64,000 nucleotides of DNA from an uncultured Selenomonadales bacterium (GCA_900314855.1 OMWZ01000004.1:54030-118029), one strand, 5' to 3'; shown: positions 24,930-35,669, numbered from the stretch's first letter. Program-made: numbers and translations. The notes: generated from the letters alone by a model not told the origin.

Positions 24930-26624
24930 GTGAAACAGACGGAACAAACTCCAGCACAAGTGAAAACAGACGTCGAGACCCGGCAGGAGGGCCTGGGCGG
25001 CACTGTCCCGTCGGGGAGCCACTTCCTGAAGGGGACCCTGATCCTGACCTTGTCGAGCATCGTGGTCAAGGTTATCGGCGCGGTCAACTGGATCCTGTTG
25101 TCCCGCGTCCTGGGCGGCGAAGGCATCGGCCTGTACCAGATGGGCTTTCCCATTTACCTGATGGCCATTACGGTGTCCTCTGCGGGCATTCCCGTGGCCA
25201 TTTCCATCGTGACGGCTGAAAAGGTGGCCCGCGAGGATTACGGCGGCGCCCAGCGTGTCTTCCACGTGACGCTGCGCCTCCTGTTCGTCACGGGCCTGCT
25301 GTTCTCGTCGATCCTCTTTTTCGGCGCCGGCTGGATTATCGACCACCATATCGTCATCCGCGACCCGCGGGCGTACTATTCCATTGTCGCCTTGGCGCCG
25401 GCGGTCTTCTTTGTCACGTTCCTGGCCAGCTTCCGCGGATACATGCAGGGCTGGCAGTACATGGTGCCCACGGCGTGCTCCGAAGTGACGGAGCAACTCG
25501 TCCGCGTGGCGACCATGCTCTTTTTCGCGGTCTATTTCCTGCCCTACGGCCTGGCGGAAGCGGCGGGCGGCGCGTCCATGGGGGCCGGCTTCGGCGCCTT
25601 CTGCGCCCTCCTGGTGCTGCTCTTCTTCTATGGGAAACTGAAGAAACGCATTGCCGCCCTGACGGCGGCCCGCACGGCCCAGGGACGCGTCTGGGTGGAA
25701 CCGGAACGGGAAACGGCGGGCTTTATCATCAAACGGCTCCTGAAACTGGCCCTGCCCGTGTCCTTGACGAGCCTCATGCTGCCCATTGTGGCCAACCTCG
25801 ACCTGGCCATCGTGCCGTACCGGTTGGAAGCGGCAGGCTTCGACATCCGCCACGCGACGGAATTGTTCGGCTACCTGACGGGCATGGCCGTGCCCCTGGT
25901 CAATTTGAGCACCATCTTTACGGCGGCCCTGGCCATCAGCCTCGTGCCGGCCATTTCCGAGGCGCGGGCCCTGCAGCAGGGCGAGAACGTGCGCCACAAG
26001 ACCGGCGTAGCCCTTCGCGTGGCCATGATCGTCACCTTCCCGTGCTTCGTCGGCCTCCTGACCCTGGCGGAAAAGGTGGCGGCCCTCATTTACAACGCCC
26101 CCGGCGCGGCGCCGGCCATTATGACCATGAGCGTCGGCATCGTCCTCCTGGGCCTGCACCAGGTGAGCACGGCAGTCCTGCAGGGCATGGGCCATACGTC
26201 CATCCCCGTGGGGAACATGATTGTGGCCATGGTGGTCAAGGTGGCTCTGAACTGGACTTTGACGGCCCTGCCCTGGATGGGCATCAAGGGATCGGCCATC
26301 GCGACGGTGGCCGACTTCGGCGTGGCCGCCCTCATCAATATGTACTTTATCTACCGCCTGACGGGGTACCATATGGCGGCGGGCCATGTAGTGAAGCCGG
26401 CCCTGGCGGCCGCTGTCATGGGCGCCGCCGTGGAAGCGGTCCTCGCGGTGTCGGGCCAGGCCGGCGCCTGGGCTGTCCTTTTATCCATGATCGTCGCCGT
26501 GCCGGTATACACGGTCAGCCTGACGGCTATGGGCGGCCTGACGCGGGAAGATTTGGAGAGCATTCCCTATTTGGGCCGCCGGCTTCTCGGCCTGGGCCAG
26601 AAATTCGGATATTTTAAAGCATAA
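24930..26624 (+). CDS. Polysaccharide/lipid flippase of the SpoVB/MurJ (MOP) family
   Basis: Multi-pass inner-membrane protein of 564 aa with about 14 predicted membrane helices, from the MOP superfamily that flips lipid-linked sugars. The start of the domain (FLKGTLILTLSSIVVKVIGAV) and the GGEGIGLYQMGFPIY segment are the usual SpoVB-like marks. In a non-sporulating genome it probably works in lipid II or O-antigen/teichoic-type export. A MurJ role is possible and cannot be separated from other paralogues by eye. It starts with GTG at 24930 behind AGTAGGG. The following M23 peptidase gene is 61 bp away, and both fit cell-wall assembly. Confidence 0.85.
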   Translation: MKQTEQTPAQVKTDVETRQEGLGGTVPSGSHFLKGTLILTLSSIVVKVIGAVNWILLSRVLGGEGIGLYQMGFPIYLMAITVSSAGIPVAISIVTAEKVAREDYGGAQRVFHVTLRLLFVTGLLFSSILFFGAGWIIDHHIVIRDPRAYYSIVALAPAVFFVTFLASFRGYMQGWQYMVPTACSEVTEQLVRVATMLFFAVYFLPYGLAEAAGGASMGAGFGAFCALLVLLFFYGKLKKRIAALTAARTAQGRVWVEPERETAGFIIKRLLKLALPVSLTSLMLPIVANLDLAIVPYRLEAAGFDIRHATELFGYLTGMAVPLVNLSTIFTAALAISLVPAISEARALQQGENVRHKTGVALRVAMIVTFPCFVGLLTLAEKVAALIYNAPGAAPAIMTMSVGIVLLGLHQVSTAVLQGMGHTSIPVGNMIVAMVVKVALNWTLTALPWMGIKGSAIATVADFGVAALINMYFIYRLTGYHMAAGHVVKPALAAAVMGAAVEAVLAVSGQAGAWAVLLSMIVAVPVYTVSLTAMGGLTREDLESIPYLGRRLLGLGQKFGYFKA

Positions 26625-26685
26625 TCCCGCGAAAAGGGGCTGTCCGCGCGGACGGCCCCAGCGGGCAGAAAGAAAAGAGGCACCT

Positions 26686-27663
26686 ATGCAAGAAGAAGCA
26701 AAACGGGACGACAGGCCGGCGGAGCCGTCCTTTGTCCTGATGATTCCCGGCCGGGACGGACGGCACCGCGTCGTCACCCTGGCCCGGCGCCGGGCGTGGG
26801 CCCTGGCCGCGGCCTGTATCGCCGTCGTCGGTCTGCTGGCCGGCACGGCAGGGTATCTTGGCTGGCAGTATTTCCATTCCCCCGTGGATCGCGCGGGCTA
26901 TGAGGAATACGTGGCCCACAAGAAGGAACAGGACGCCCGGCTGCAAAGCCTGTTGGCGGACAATGAGAAAATGCTGCGCGACATGAGCGAAATCCACACA
27001 CTGGAGACGAAACTGCGCCGCGCCGTCATCCGCAACGGCGGCAACCATGACTTTTCCGACAGCCTGGACAAGGCGGACGGCCAGGGCGGGGCGTCGCCGT
27101 CGGATCCGGCCTATGCCGGCAAGGGCGGTCCCATCGCCGGGACGGGCATGCTGGATGTTGTCGCCGCCCAGGACAAGAATCTCCAGGCCCAGATTCACGA
27201 CCAGAAGCGCAAGCTGAATCAGCTCCTGTCTATTTTGGAGAACCGCTATGATGCCGGTTCCAGCCTGCCCGACCTGTGGCCGACGGAAGGCGGGACGGTC
27301 AGCTCCTATTACGGGTCCCGCGTCAATCCCATGAGCGGTATCGGCCAGGACTGGCACCCCGGGCTGGACATTGCCGTCGACTACGGCGCGCCGGTCTACG
27401 CGTCGGCGGCGGGGACCGTCGATACGGCGGGCTGGGTGAGCGGCTACGGCCGGTATGTGCGCATCCAGCACGACCATGGCTACACGACGGCGTACGGCCA
27501 CATGAGCGGCATTGCCGTGGCGCCAGGCCAGCGTGTCCGCAAAGGCGAGATCATCGGCTTTGTCGGCAGTACCGGGTACAGCACGGGACCGCACCTGCAT
27601 TTTGAAGTACAGGTGGACGGCCATACGGTGGATCCGCTCTATATGCTGGGCAAGGCCAACTGA
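26686..27663 (+). CDS. M23-family peptidoglycan endopeptidase, membrane anchored
   Basis: Cell-wall hydrolase or divisome activator of 325 aa. A single membrane segment lies at about residues 38-60, followed by a coiled-coil-like Gln/Lys/Glu-rich region (residues 70-110 and 160-190). The C-terminal LytM domain has His224 and Asp228 (HPGLDIA), and His303/His305 (HLHFE), so all zinc ligands are present and the enzyme should be active. This layout (anchor, coil, LytM) is that of MepM/EnvC-like factors. It follows the flippase gene and probably shares its transcript. A hairpin with a T-run ends the unit at 27698-27735. Confidence 0.9.
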   Translation: MQEEAKRDDRPAEPSFVLMIPGRDGRHRVVTLARRRAWALAAACIAVVGLLAGTAGYLGWQYFHSPVDRAGYEEYVAHKKEQDARLQSLLADNEKMLRDMSEIHTLETKLRRAVIRNGGNHDFSDSLDKADGQGGASPSDPAYAGKGGPIAGTGMLDVVAAQDKNLQAQIHDQKRKLNQLLSILENRYDAGSSLPDLWPTEGGTVSSYYGSRVNPMSGIGQDWHPGLDIAVDYGAPVYASAAGTVDTAGWVSGYGRYVRIQHDHGYTTAYGHMSGIAVAPGQRVRKGEIIGFVGSTGYSTGPHLHFEVQVDGHTVDPLYMLGKAN

Positions 27664-27697
27664 GCAAGGCCAACCGGGCAAGGCCCACGGAATCGGG

Positions 27698-27735
27698 ACG
27701 GGCACTTCGCGGCAGCCGCGGGGCGCCCGTTTTTC
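27698..27735 (+). terminator. Terminator after the M23 peptidase gene
   Basis: ACGGGC pairs with GCCCGT and the inner GCGG with CCGC, then a five-T run. It separates the peptidase from rmuC. Confidence 0.65.
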
Positions 27736-27737
27736 TG

Positions 27738-27767
27738 TTGCCTTTTTGCGGGGGCCTGGCGTATAAT
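27738..27767 (+). promoter_or_regulatory. Predicted rmuC promoter
   Basis: TTGCCT (27738-27743), 18-bp spacer, TATAAT (27762-27767), 53 bp before the rmuC ATG. Confidence 0.6.
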
Positions 27768-27820
27768 AGGAATATAAACAAAAGTTCAATAAACAAACGA
27801 ATATTCTAAGGAGGCTTTCC

Positions 27821-29278
27821 ATGTCGATTCCGGAAATTGTCCTGCTGGTCCTGCTGATTCTCGTCCTCGTCCTGCTCTGGGCCGTCTACGGCGCGCTGCG
27901 CCGGCCGCCGCAGCCGGATCCGGCCGTCGCGGATCTGCGCGAGGGCCTGGTGTATGTCGGGAACAGCGTGAGCGCCCTGAAGGAGGAACTGGGGGATACG
28001 CAGGCGGAACTGGTCCGCACGCAGACGCAGGTGCAGCAGGCCCTGCAGAATACCCAGGCCACGCTGCTCCAGCGCGTGGACCAAATTCAGCAGCATGTGG
28101 ACCAGGTCCAGCAGCACGTGGACCGGGGCCTGTCGGACGGCCAGGCGAAAATGTGGGCCTGTCTGCAGGAACGGGATATGGCCCTGACCCGGGATATGGC
28201 CGCCCTGAAGGCCGATTTCGCGCGGCAGGGGGAAAGCCTGGCCAAGGCGACCGACGCAACGGTCAAAAAGACCATGGAGACCTTTTCGAACATCATCGCG
28301 GGCAATACGGTGAACCAGGCGAAGGCTTACCAGGAGCAGGTCCGGGACCTGGACAAGCACGTGCAGGAGAAGCTGGACCGCATTTCGGGCGTCGTGGATG
28401 AAAAGCTGCAAAAGACGCTGGAGGAGCGCCTGACCAATTCGTTCACCGTAATCAACAGGAATCTGGAGAGCGTGCAGCAGGGCCTGGGGTCCATGAAGAA
28501 CCTTGCCAACAGCGTGGGCGACCTGAAAAAACTGATGGGCAACGTCAAGTCCCGCGGCATGTCCGGCGAAGTCCAGCTGGGCGCCATCCTGGATAATGTC
28601 CTGCCCTCCTCCATGGTGGAACGGAACCAGGTGATCCAGGGGAGCCTGCGGGTCGAATACGCCATCCAGGTACAGTCCGCCTCGGGCAAGCTTCTGCGGC
28701 TCCCTATCGATGCCAAGTTTCCCGGGGATACGTACCTGCATCTGCGGGACGCCCAGGAACGCGGAGACGCGGACCAGATCAGGGAAACGCGGGCCGCGCT
28801 ATCCAGCACGATCCAGAAGGAAGCCAGGGACATTCACGACAAGTACCTTGTGCCCAACGTGACGACGGATTTCGGCATCCTCTTCCTGCCTTTCGAGGGA
28901 CTGTATGCCGAAGCGGTCAACAGTGGCCTGGTCGAAGAGGTGATGAAATGGAACATCGTCCTGGCGGGACCGAGCACCCTCGTCGCCATTTTGAACTGTG
29001 TGCTCATGGTGACCCGCTTCTCCGTCATCCGGAAGAACTCCGAGAAGGTCCTGGAAGTCCTGCAGGAAGTGCAGGCGGAATTCGCCAAGTACGCCGAGGC
29101 GCTGGCCAAGGTGAAGGACAGCCTGAGCAAGGCGGACCAAAACCTGGATGTGCTGATGACGACGCGGACCAATGTCCTGCAAAAGAAACTGAAGAGCGTG
29201 TCCGAACTGGAAGGCATCAAGGAACTGGAACAGGCCGGCAAGTCCGGCGGCGGCGACAGTGCCGCCATCTCCTCGTAA
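27821..29278 (+). CDS. rmuC: DNA recombination protein RmuC
   Basis: RmuC-family protein of 485 aa, thought to limit inversions and rearrangements; family members have a nuclease-like core. An N-terminal membrane segment (residues 3-27) is followed by a long Gln-rich coiled coil (about 45-210). The core has the family marks KSRGMSGEVQLG, LRLPIDAKFPGD, and ILFLPFEGLYAEA, and the C-terminal coil ends in a Gly/Ser-rich tail. Length and domain order are normal. It is a single-gene unit with its own promoter and terminator. Confidence 0.92.
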   Translation: MSIPEIVLLVLLILVLVLLWAVYGALRRPPQPDPAVADLREGLVYVGNSVSALKEELGDTQAELVRTQTQVQQALQNTQATLLQRVDQIQQHVDQVQQHVDRGLSDGQAKMWACLQERDMALTRDMAALKADFARQGESLAKATDATVKKTMETFSNIIAGNTVNQAKAYQEQVRDLDKHVQEKLDRISGVVDEKLQKTLEERLTNSFTVINRNLESVQQGLGSMKNLANSVGDLKKLMGNVKSRGMSGEVQLGAILDNVLPSSMVERNQVIQGSLRVEYAIQVQSASGKLLRLPIDAKFPGDTYLHLRDAQERGDADQIRETRAALSSTIQKEARDIHDKYLVPNVTTDFGILFLPFEGLYAEAVNSGLVEEVMKWNIVLAGPSTLVAILNCVLMVTRFSVIRKNSEKVLEVLQEVQAEFAKYAEALAKVKDSLSKADQNLDVLMTTRTNVLQKKLKSVSELEGIKELEQAGKSGGGDSAAISS

Positions 29279-29292
29279 GGGACGGGAAAGCA

Positions 29293-29319
29293 GGGAAGGG
29301 CCACGGCCCTTCCTTTTTT
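29293..29319 (+). terminator. rmuC terminator
   Basis: GGAAGGGCC and GGCCCTTCC form a tight stem, followed by TTTTTT. Confidence 0.85.
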
Positions 29320-29362
29320 GCGGCCGTTTTGCGCGGAGCCGCGGTTCCGGCCAACCCCATTG

Positions 29363-29414
29363 GTTAACCTTAACGTGATTCGTGGTTGACTTAATCATAG
29401 CAGACAACTATAAT
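29363..29414 (+). promoter_or_regulatory. bioB1 promoter with BirA-like operator
   Basis: The promoter is TTGACT (29386-29391), 17-bp spacer, TATAAT (29409-29414). Half-sites GTTAAC (29363-29368) and GTTGAC (29385-29390), 16 bp apart, resemble the biotin repressor BirA operator of Firmicutes. The right half-site overlaps the -35 element, where a bound repressor would block RNA polymerase. The second biotin synthase gene has its own such site. Confidence 0.6.
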
Positions 29415-29501
29415 ATGATTTGTAACCCGGCGGACTTGTACATCCTGTGGACCCAAGCAAGGATGCAGGGACGCTAATCCAAGACAGAGAGAGGCAAGGA
29501 C

Positions 29502-30554
29502 ATGACTGGGAAAACGAGGACGCTCCCCGCGCTGGCGGAAAAGATCAGAAACGGCTACCGGATTTCGCGGGCGGATTTGGACGAATGGAAGGACCTGTTC
29601 CTCCATAGCGACGTGGAAGAATTGCTCGATGAGGCAGGAAAACTGCAGAAACGGTTCTGCGGCAACCTGGTGGACCTGTGTTCCATCATCAACGGGCGCA
29701 GCGGGCGCTGCAGCGAGGACTGCAAGTACTGCGCCCAGGCGAAGTGCAACCACACGGGGGTCGACGAATACGGATTTTTGCCGAGGGAACAGATTTTCGC
29801 CGCCGCCGAAGCCAATGAAAAGGCCGGGGTGAATCGCTTCTCCATTGTCACGGCAGGCCGCGCCCTGAAGGGCAGGGAATTCGACGAGGCCATCGCAGCC
29901 TACCAGGAAATGCATGCCAGGCTGCACATCGACCTGTGCGCGTCCATGGGCTTCCTCGACGCGGAACAGTTCCGCCGCCTTCGCGAAGCCGGCGTGACGA
30001 GCTACCACCACAATATCGAAACGTCGCGGCGGTATTTCCCCCGCATCTGCACGACCCACACCTTCGAGGACAAGATCCGCACCATCAGGATCGCCCAGCA
30101 GGAAGGGCTCTGCGTGTGCTCCGGCGGCATTATCGGCATGGGTGAGGATTGGGACGACCGCTTCGACATGGCTATCACCCTGGCCGAACTGGGCATCGAA
30201 TCCATTCCCATCAACGCTCTCATGCCCATTCCCGGCACGCCCTTGGAACACAGGCCCCGGATTTCCGCAGAGGATGTCCTGCGTACGTTCGGTATCTTCC
30301 GTTTCCTCAACCCGACGGCCAACATCCGGCTCGCCGCGGGGCGGGCCATCCTGCCGGGGACCGGCGCCACCGTCCTGGGCCGCGGCGCCTCGGCGTCCAT
30401 TACGGGCGATATGCTGACCACGGCCGGGGCCGCCACCATCGCCAGGGACAAGCAGATGCTGCGGGAGCTGGGGCTTACCAACCGGCGCGAAGACGCGGTC
30501 TTCCCGCAGGTCCTGGTGGAAGAATACGAAGCGTCCCTGTCCCCGGAATGTTAA
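29502..30554 (+). CDS. bioB: Biotin synthase, radical SAM (tandem copy 1)
   Basis: Converts dethiobiotin to biotin by inserting sulfur. The radical SAM motif is CSEDCKYC (Cys70, Cys74, Cys77) in the usual BioB context SIINGRSGRC. Further BioB marks are LCASMG (Cys146), CSGGIIGMGE (Cys206) and the NIRLAAGR segment. The Cys of classic BioB that ligates the 2Fe-2S cluster within RFC is a Ser here (RFSIVTAGR), as is usual in the anaerobe-type BioB group. At 350 aa it is of normal length. No bioA, bioD or bioF is nearby. A second copy follows directly, with its own promoter and operator. The leader (CTAATCCAAGACAGAGAGAGG) resembles that of copy 2. Confidence 0.9.
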   Translation: MTGKTRTLPALAEKIRNGYRISRADLDEWKDLFLHSDVEELLDEAGKLQKRFCGNLVDLCSIINGRSGRCSEDCKYCAQAKCNHTGVDEYGFLPREQIFAAAEANEKAGVNRFSIVTAGRALKGREFDEAIAAYQEMHARLHIDLCASMGFLDAEQFRRLREAGVTSYHHNIETSRRYFPRICTTHTFEDKIRTIRIAQQEGLCVCSGGIIGMGEDWDDRFDMAITLAELGIESIPINALMPIPGTPLEHRPRISAEDVLRTFGIFRFLNPTANIRLAAGRAILPGTGATVLGRGASASITGDMLTTAGAATIARDKQMLRELGLTNRREDAVFPQVLVEEYEASLSPEC

Positions 30555-30575
30555 CCTTCCTCCCAAACTAAATTG

Positions 30576-30619
30576 TTGACGAATCGCTTTCAGTTAACTA
30601 TAATAGAGCTAGTGTTAAC
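30576..30619 (+). promoter_or_regulatory. bioB2 promoter with perfect BirA-like operator
   Basis: TTGACG (30576-30581), 17-bp spacer, TATAAT (30599-30604). Two identical GTTAAC half-sites (30593-30598 and 30614-30619) flank the -10 element with a 15-bp gap, a symmetrical arrangement that fits the BirA operator. A repressor dimer here would cover the -10 element. Confidence 0.7.
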
Positions 30620-30682
30620 GAAAGCCGGTTTGTCCCGCACGGACGCCGGCCCGCGAATCCAAAACGAGAGAGGGAATAGATT

Positions 30683-31693
30683 ATGGCAAAGTGGACGATA
30701 GAGGAATTGACGGAGCGGATCCTGGACGGGTACCGCGTGACGCGGGAAAACTTCGACGCGGACCTGAAGGAACTGCTCCTGACATGCGACGTGGAAACCA
30801 TGCTGGACCAGGCTCAGCGGATTGAACGGCACTTTTTCCAGAACGAAGTGGACCTGTGCTCCATTATCAATGGCCGCAGCGGCCTTTGCAGCGAGGACTG
30901 CAAATACTGCGCCCAGTCCCATTGCCACCATACGGGCTGCGAAGAATACGGGTTCCTGCCGACGGAAGAAATCTACGCGGCCGGCAAGGCCAACCAGGAC
31001 GCCGGCGTCAACCGTTTTGCCATCGTGACGGCAGGCCGCGCCCTGAAGGGCAGGGATTTCGAAAAGGCCCTGGAAGCGTACCGCGTCCTGCACGAAAAGC
31101 TCCACATCGGCCTGTGCGCGTCCATGGGGCTCCTGGACCCGGACCAGTTCGTCCGTCTCCGCGAAGCCGGCGTGACGCGCTACCACTGCAACCTCGAAAC
31201 GTCGCGGGAAAACTTCCCCAATATCTGCACGACCCATACGTTCGACGACAAAGTGCGGGTCATCCAGGCGGCCCAGGCGGCGGGGCTGAGTGTCTGCTCC
31301 GGCGGCATCATCGGTCTTGGCGAAAGCTGGGAGGACCGCTTCAGCATGTCCTTCTCCCTGTCGGAACTGGGCATCCGTTCCATCCCCATCAATGTGCTCA
31401 TGCCCATTCCCGGCACGCCGCTGGAACACCAGCCCCAGATTTCCCAGGAAGACGCCGTGCGCACGTATGCCATCTACCGGTTCCTGAATCCCGAAGCGGA
31501 CATCCGCATGGCCGGCGGCCGCGGGGTCCTGCCGGAATCGGGCGCGACCATCATCGGCCGCGCCGCGTCGGCCTATATTACGGGCAACATGCTCACGACG
31601 GCCGGCGCCACGACCATCGACAAGGACAAGAAAGTCCTGGCGCGCCTGGGCCTGACAAACCGGCAGGGAGCGGCCACGGGCGGCCGGTTCTGA
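30683..31693 (+). CDS. bioB: Biotin synthase paralogue, radical SAM (tandem copy 2)
   Basis: A second BioB-family enzyme of 336 aa, clearly homologous to copy 1 along its whole length but well diverged. The radical SAM cysteines are Cys69, Cys73 and Cys76 (CSEDCKYC). Cys145 (LCASMG) and the CSGGIIGLGE motif are kept, and the position of the classic RFC cysteine is Ala (RFAIVTAGR). An extra Cys pair appears in SHCHHTGCEEYG. Both copies look functional, so they may differ in substrate, expression or partner proteins, or one may act on another thiolation substrate. Copy 2 also has its own operator and leader, which suggests that the whole unit, promoter included, was duplicated. Confidence 0.88.
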   Translation: MAKWTIEELTERILDGYRVTRENFDADLKELLLTCDVETMLDQAQRIERHFFQNEVDLCSIINGRSGLCSEDCKYCAQSHCHHTGCEEYGFLPTEEIYAAGKANQDAGVNRFAIVTAGRALKGRDFEKALEAYRVLHEKLHIGLCASMGLLDPDQFVRLREAGVTRYHCNLETSRENFPNICTTHTFDDKVRVIQAAQAAGLSVCSGGIIGLGESWEDRFSMSFSLSELGIRSIPINVLMPIPGTPLEHQPQISQEDAVRTYAIYRFLNPEADIRMAGGRGVLPESGATIIGRAASAYITGNMLTTAGATTIDKDKKVLARLGLTNRQGAATGGRF

Positions 31694-31759
31694 GAGGCTG
31701 GCGCGGCGGGGGCCGTGTCCGCCGCGAAAAGTTTTTTGGGAAATTTTTGCCATCCCCTC

Positions 31760-31788
31760 TTTACAAAGACCGGGGATCTGCGTATAAT
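31760..31788 (+). promoter_or_regulatory. Predicted glnN promoter
   Basis: TTTACA (31760-31765), 17-bp spacer, TATAAT (31783-31788). The expected transcription start (about 31795) lies directly before the leader hairpin. Confidence 0.7.
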
Positions 31789-31800
31789 AGGTGTAACAAC

Positions 31801-31843
31801 GAAGACGTTGTGGACAGGTTCTGTCCGCACGTCTTCTTTTTTT
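31801..31843 (+). terminator. Leader terminator (attenuator candidate) upstream of glnN
   Basis: A 15-bp stem with a single bulged T (GAAGACG and TGT-GGACA paired with TGTCC-GCA-CGTCTTC), a five-base loop and a run of seven T. It starts about 6 nt after the expected transcription start and lies between the promoter and the glnN ribosome-binding site, so it can only act as an attenuator. An alternative hairpin ACAAC-GAAGAC-GTTGT (31796-31811) with a six-base loop would use part of the same 5' arm and could act as antiterminator. Confidence 0.7.
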
Positions 31844-31907
31844 ATTCGTTTTTCCGGTCCGCAGGATGCGCGGCATCCCGCGGGGAAAGGATAAGGAGGA
31901 GAAAATC

Positions 31908-33985
<2,078 letters not shown>

Positions 33986-33995
<10 letters not shown>

Positions 33996-34062
33996 GCAAC
34001 GATTCAACAACGCTTCAACAACGCTTCAACAACGATTGAGCAGCGATTCCTCAACGAGGAGA
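33986..34062 (+). repeat. 11-bp tandem direct repeat (about 7 copies)
   Basis: Units of the type CAACGATTCAA or CAACGCTTCAA recur every 11 bp: 33986, 33997, 34008, 34019, 34030, 34041 (CAGCGATTCCT) and 34052. The first unit contains the glnN stop codon; copies 3 and 4 are identical and copies decay towards both ends. The period equals about one helical turn, so the units would face the same side of the DNA. Confidence 0.9.
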
Positions 34063-34223
34063 GAAAGGATCCTTTCGTTTCGCCGGGACGGCGGCCGGCA
34101 GGCCGCCGCAGGCGGACGTTCCGGCGACAGCCGGGAGAAAGAAGGGCCGGCAGGCCGGGCCAAACAGAGAAAAAAGCGCCGCGAAGGCGCGGCCGGGACT
34201 GCCGCAAGGCGCCAAAGGAGGGG
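34063..34223. other. Intergenic region between the repeat and nagA terminator
   Basis: GC-rich sequence with several short inverted repeats (AGAAAGGATCCTTTC near 34061-34075 and GGCGGCC with GGCCGCC near 34090-34105) but no plausible gene on either strand. It may be the glnN 3' untranslated region. Confidence 0.5.
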
Positions 34224-34265
34224 AACCCCCGGAAGACGGCAAGGACCGTCTGTCCGGGGGTTTTT
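34224..34265 (+). terminator. Strong terminator upstream of nagA
   Basis: AACCCCCGGAAGACGG pairs with CCGTCTGTCCGGGGGTT (one mismatch), followed by a T-run to 34265. It probably ends the glnN transcript. Confidence 0.85.
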
Positions 34266-34281
34266 GCGTGGCCGCAAACGT

Positions 34282-34289
34282 GCTATAAT
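34282..34289 (+). promoter_or_regulatory. nagA extended -10 element
   Basis: TGCTATAAT-type extended -10 (TATAAT at 34284-34289) with only a weak TTGCGT -35, 27 bp before nagA. Confidence 0.55.
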
Positions 34290-34315
34290 ATCTACACACA
34301 ATAAGGAAGGTAGAA

Positions 34316-35548
34316 ATGATGCGCGCCATACTGCACGGAAAGTTGATTTTGGAGGACGAGATCCTGGAAGGATGCGTCCTGTTGTTTGACACGAAGGTCC
34401 GGGCCATCGTGACGGAGACGACCTTTCAAGCGTCGTACGGGCGGGATGGGACCTGGGAAGGACAGCCCGTGTCCGTGACCGACGCCGGGGGATGCTACGT
34501 ATCGCCGGGGTTTGTGAATATCCACCTCCACGGCTGCGTGGGCAAGGATGTCATGGACGGCGAGGACGACGGCCTGGAGGCGATGAGCCGTTTCCAGGCC
34601 GCGACCGGCGTGACGGCCTTTGTGCCGACGACCATGACGTACGAGTGGCCTGCCGTCACGCGGGCCCTGGCCAGTGTGCGCCGCGTGCGGGACGCGCAGT
34701 CCCGCCCCGGGACGGTCCCGGTGGGCGCCCGTGTGGCCGGGGCCTACCTGGAAGGGCCTTTCGTCAGCGACGCCCGCAAGGGCGCCCAGCGCGGCGCCGC
34801 CATTGCCAGGGCGGACGCGTCCCTTCTGGAACCGTATGCGGACGTGATCCGTTACGTCGTCCTGGCGCCGGAGACCGTATCGCCGGCGGAACGGGACGCG
34901 TTCATCGCGGCCTGCCGGGCGTGGCGCATCACCGTATCCCTGGGGCACAGCGACGCGTCCTGGGAGGAGGCGCGGGCAGCCTTTGCCGCCGGCGCGGGCC
35001 ACGTGACCCATCTGTACAATGCCATGACGGGGTTTCACCACCGCCGGCCGGGCCTGGTCGGCGCCGCCTGGCAGAGTGACGCCGTGTGCGAACTCATTGC
35101 GGACAACCTGCACGTCCATCCGGCGGCGCAGGCTCTGCTGTACCGCCTCAAAGGGCCGGACGGCGTCGTTCTCGTCACCGATTCCATGCGGGCCTGCGGC
35201 CTCGGCGACGGGCCTTCCGAACTGGGCGGCCAGGCCGTGACCGTGCGGGACGGCGCCGCCCGGCTGGCCGATGGCACCCTGGCCGGCAGCGTCCTTTGCC
35301 TGAACGAAGGCCTGCGCCACTGGAAGGAAAATACGGGCGCGTCCTGGCCCGAAGCCCTGCGCGCCGTGACGGCTGTCCCGGCGAAGGAACTGGGCAAGGA
35401 AGGCGTCTGGGGCTCGATCCGCCCCGGCGCCGCGGCGGACATGGTCCTCTTCGACGAAACGGTCTCCATCCGGGAAACCCTCGTCGGCGGGACCACGGTG
35501 TACCGATGTCCCGGCCCCGCCCCGTTGCCGCCCCCGGTTCGTTCCTGA
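34316..35548 (+). CDS. nagA: N-acetylglucosamine-6-phosphate deacetylase
   Basis: Removes the acetyl group from GlcNAc-6-phosphate, feeding amino sugars from cell-wall recycling or uptake into glycolysis. A member of the amidohydrolase superfamily of 410 aa. Visible marks are GFVNIHLHGCVGKDVMDG with the HxH metal site, the YLEGPFVSDARKGAQ motif, SLGHSDASWEEA, and HLYNAMTGFHHR with the catalytic region; the Asp is in VLVTDSMRACG. No nagB is adjacent. Two adjacent ATGs (34316 and 34319) are equally possible; AAGGAAGG precedes both. Confidence 0.9.
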   Translation: MMRAILHGKLILEDEILEGCVLLFDTKVRAIVTETTFQASYGRDGTWEGQPVSVTDAGGCYVSPGFVNIHLHGCVGKDVMDGEDDGLEAMSRFQAATGVTAFVPTTMTYEWPAVTRALASVRRVRDAQSRPGTVPVGARVAGAYLEGPFVSDARKGAQRGAAIARADASLLEPYADVIRYVVLAPETVSPAERDAFIAACRAWRITVSLGHSDASWEEARAAFAAGAGHVTHLYNAMTGFHHRRPGLVGAAWQSDAVCELIADNLHVHPAAQALLYRLKGPDGVVLVTDSMRACGLGDGPSELGGQAVTVRDGAARLADGTLAGSVLCLNEGLRHWKENTGASWPEALRAVTAVPAKELGKEGVWGSIRPGAAADMVLFDETVSIRETLVGGTTVYRCPGPAPLPPPVRS

Positions 35549-35669
35549 CCCGCCCCCGGGGCCATCCCTGGCTTATTCCCGGCCCTCGCGGGACCTTCGG
35601 CCCCGCGCCGCCGGCGCGCGGGTGTATTCTGTTTGTTTTTGATCCGTTTTGATAAGGAGTCGTAGGAGT

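Noticed and set aside
24723..26387. Long minus-strand frame joined upstream of the small outer-membrane protein
   Set aside because: It is the shadow of the flippase gene; the real start is at 24722 with a strong ribosome-binding site and signal peptide.
31760..31843. A full ANTAR two-hairpin target (two hexaloops with A at 1 and G at 4) before glnN
   Set aside because: Only one candidate hexaloop hairpin was found and its first loop base is G, so the motif is incomplete. The link stays a hypothesis.
35549..35669. Fur box before feoA
   Set aside because: No convincing GATAATGATTATC-type palindrome; only T-rich sequence near 35630-35655.
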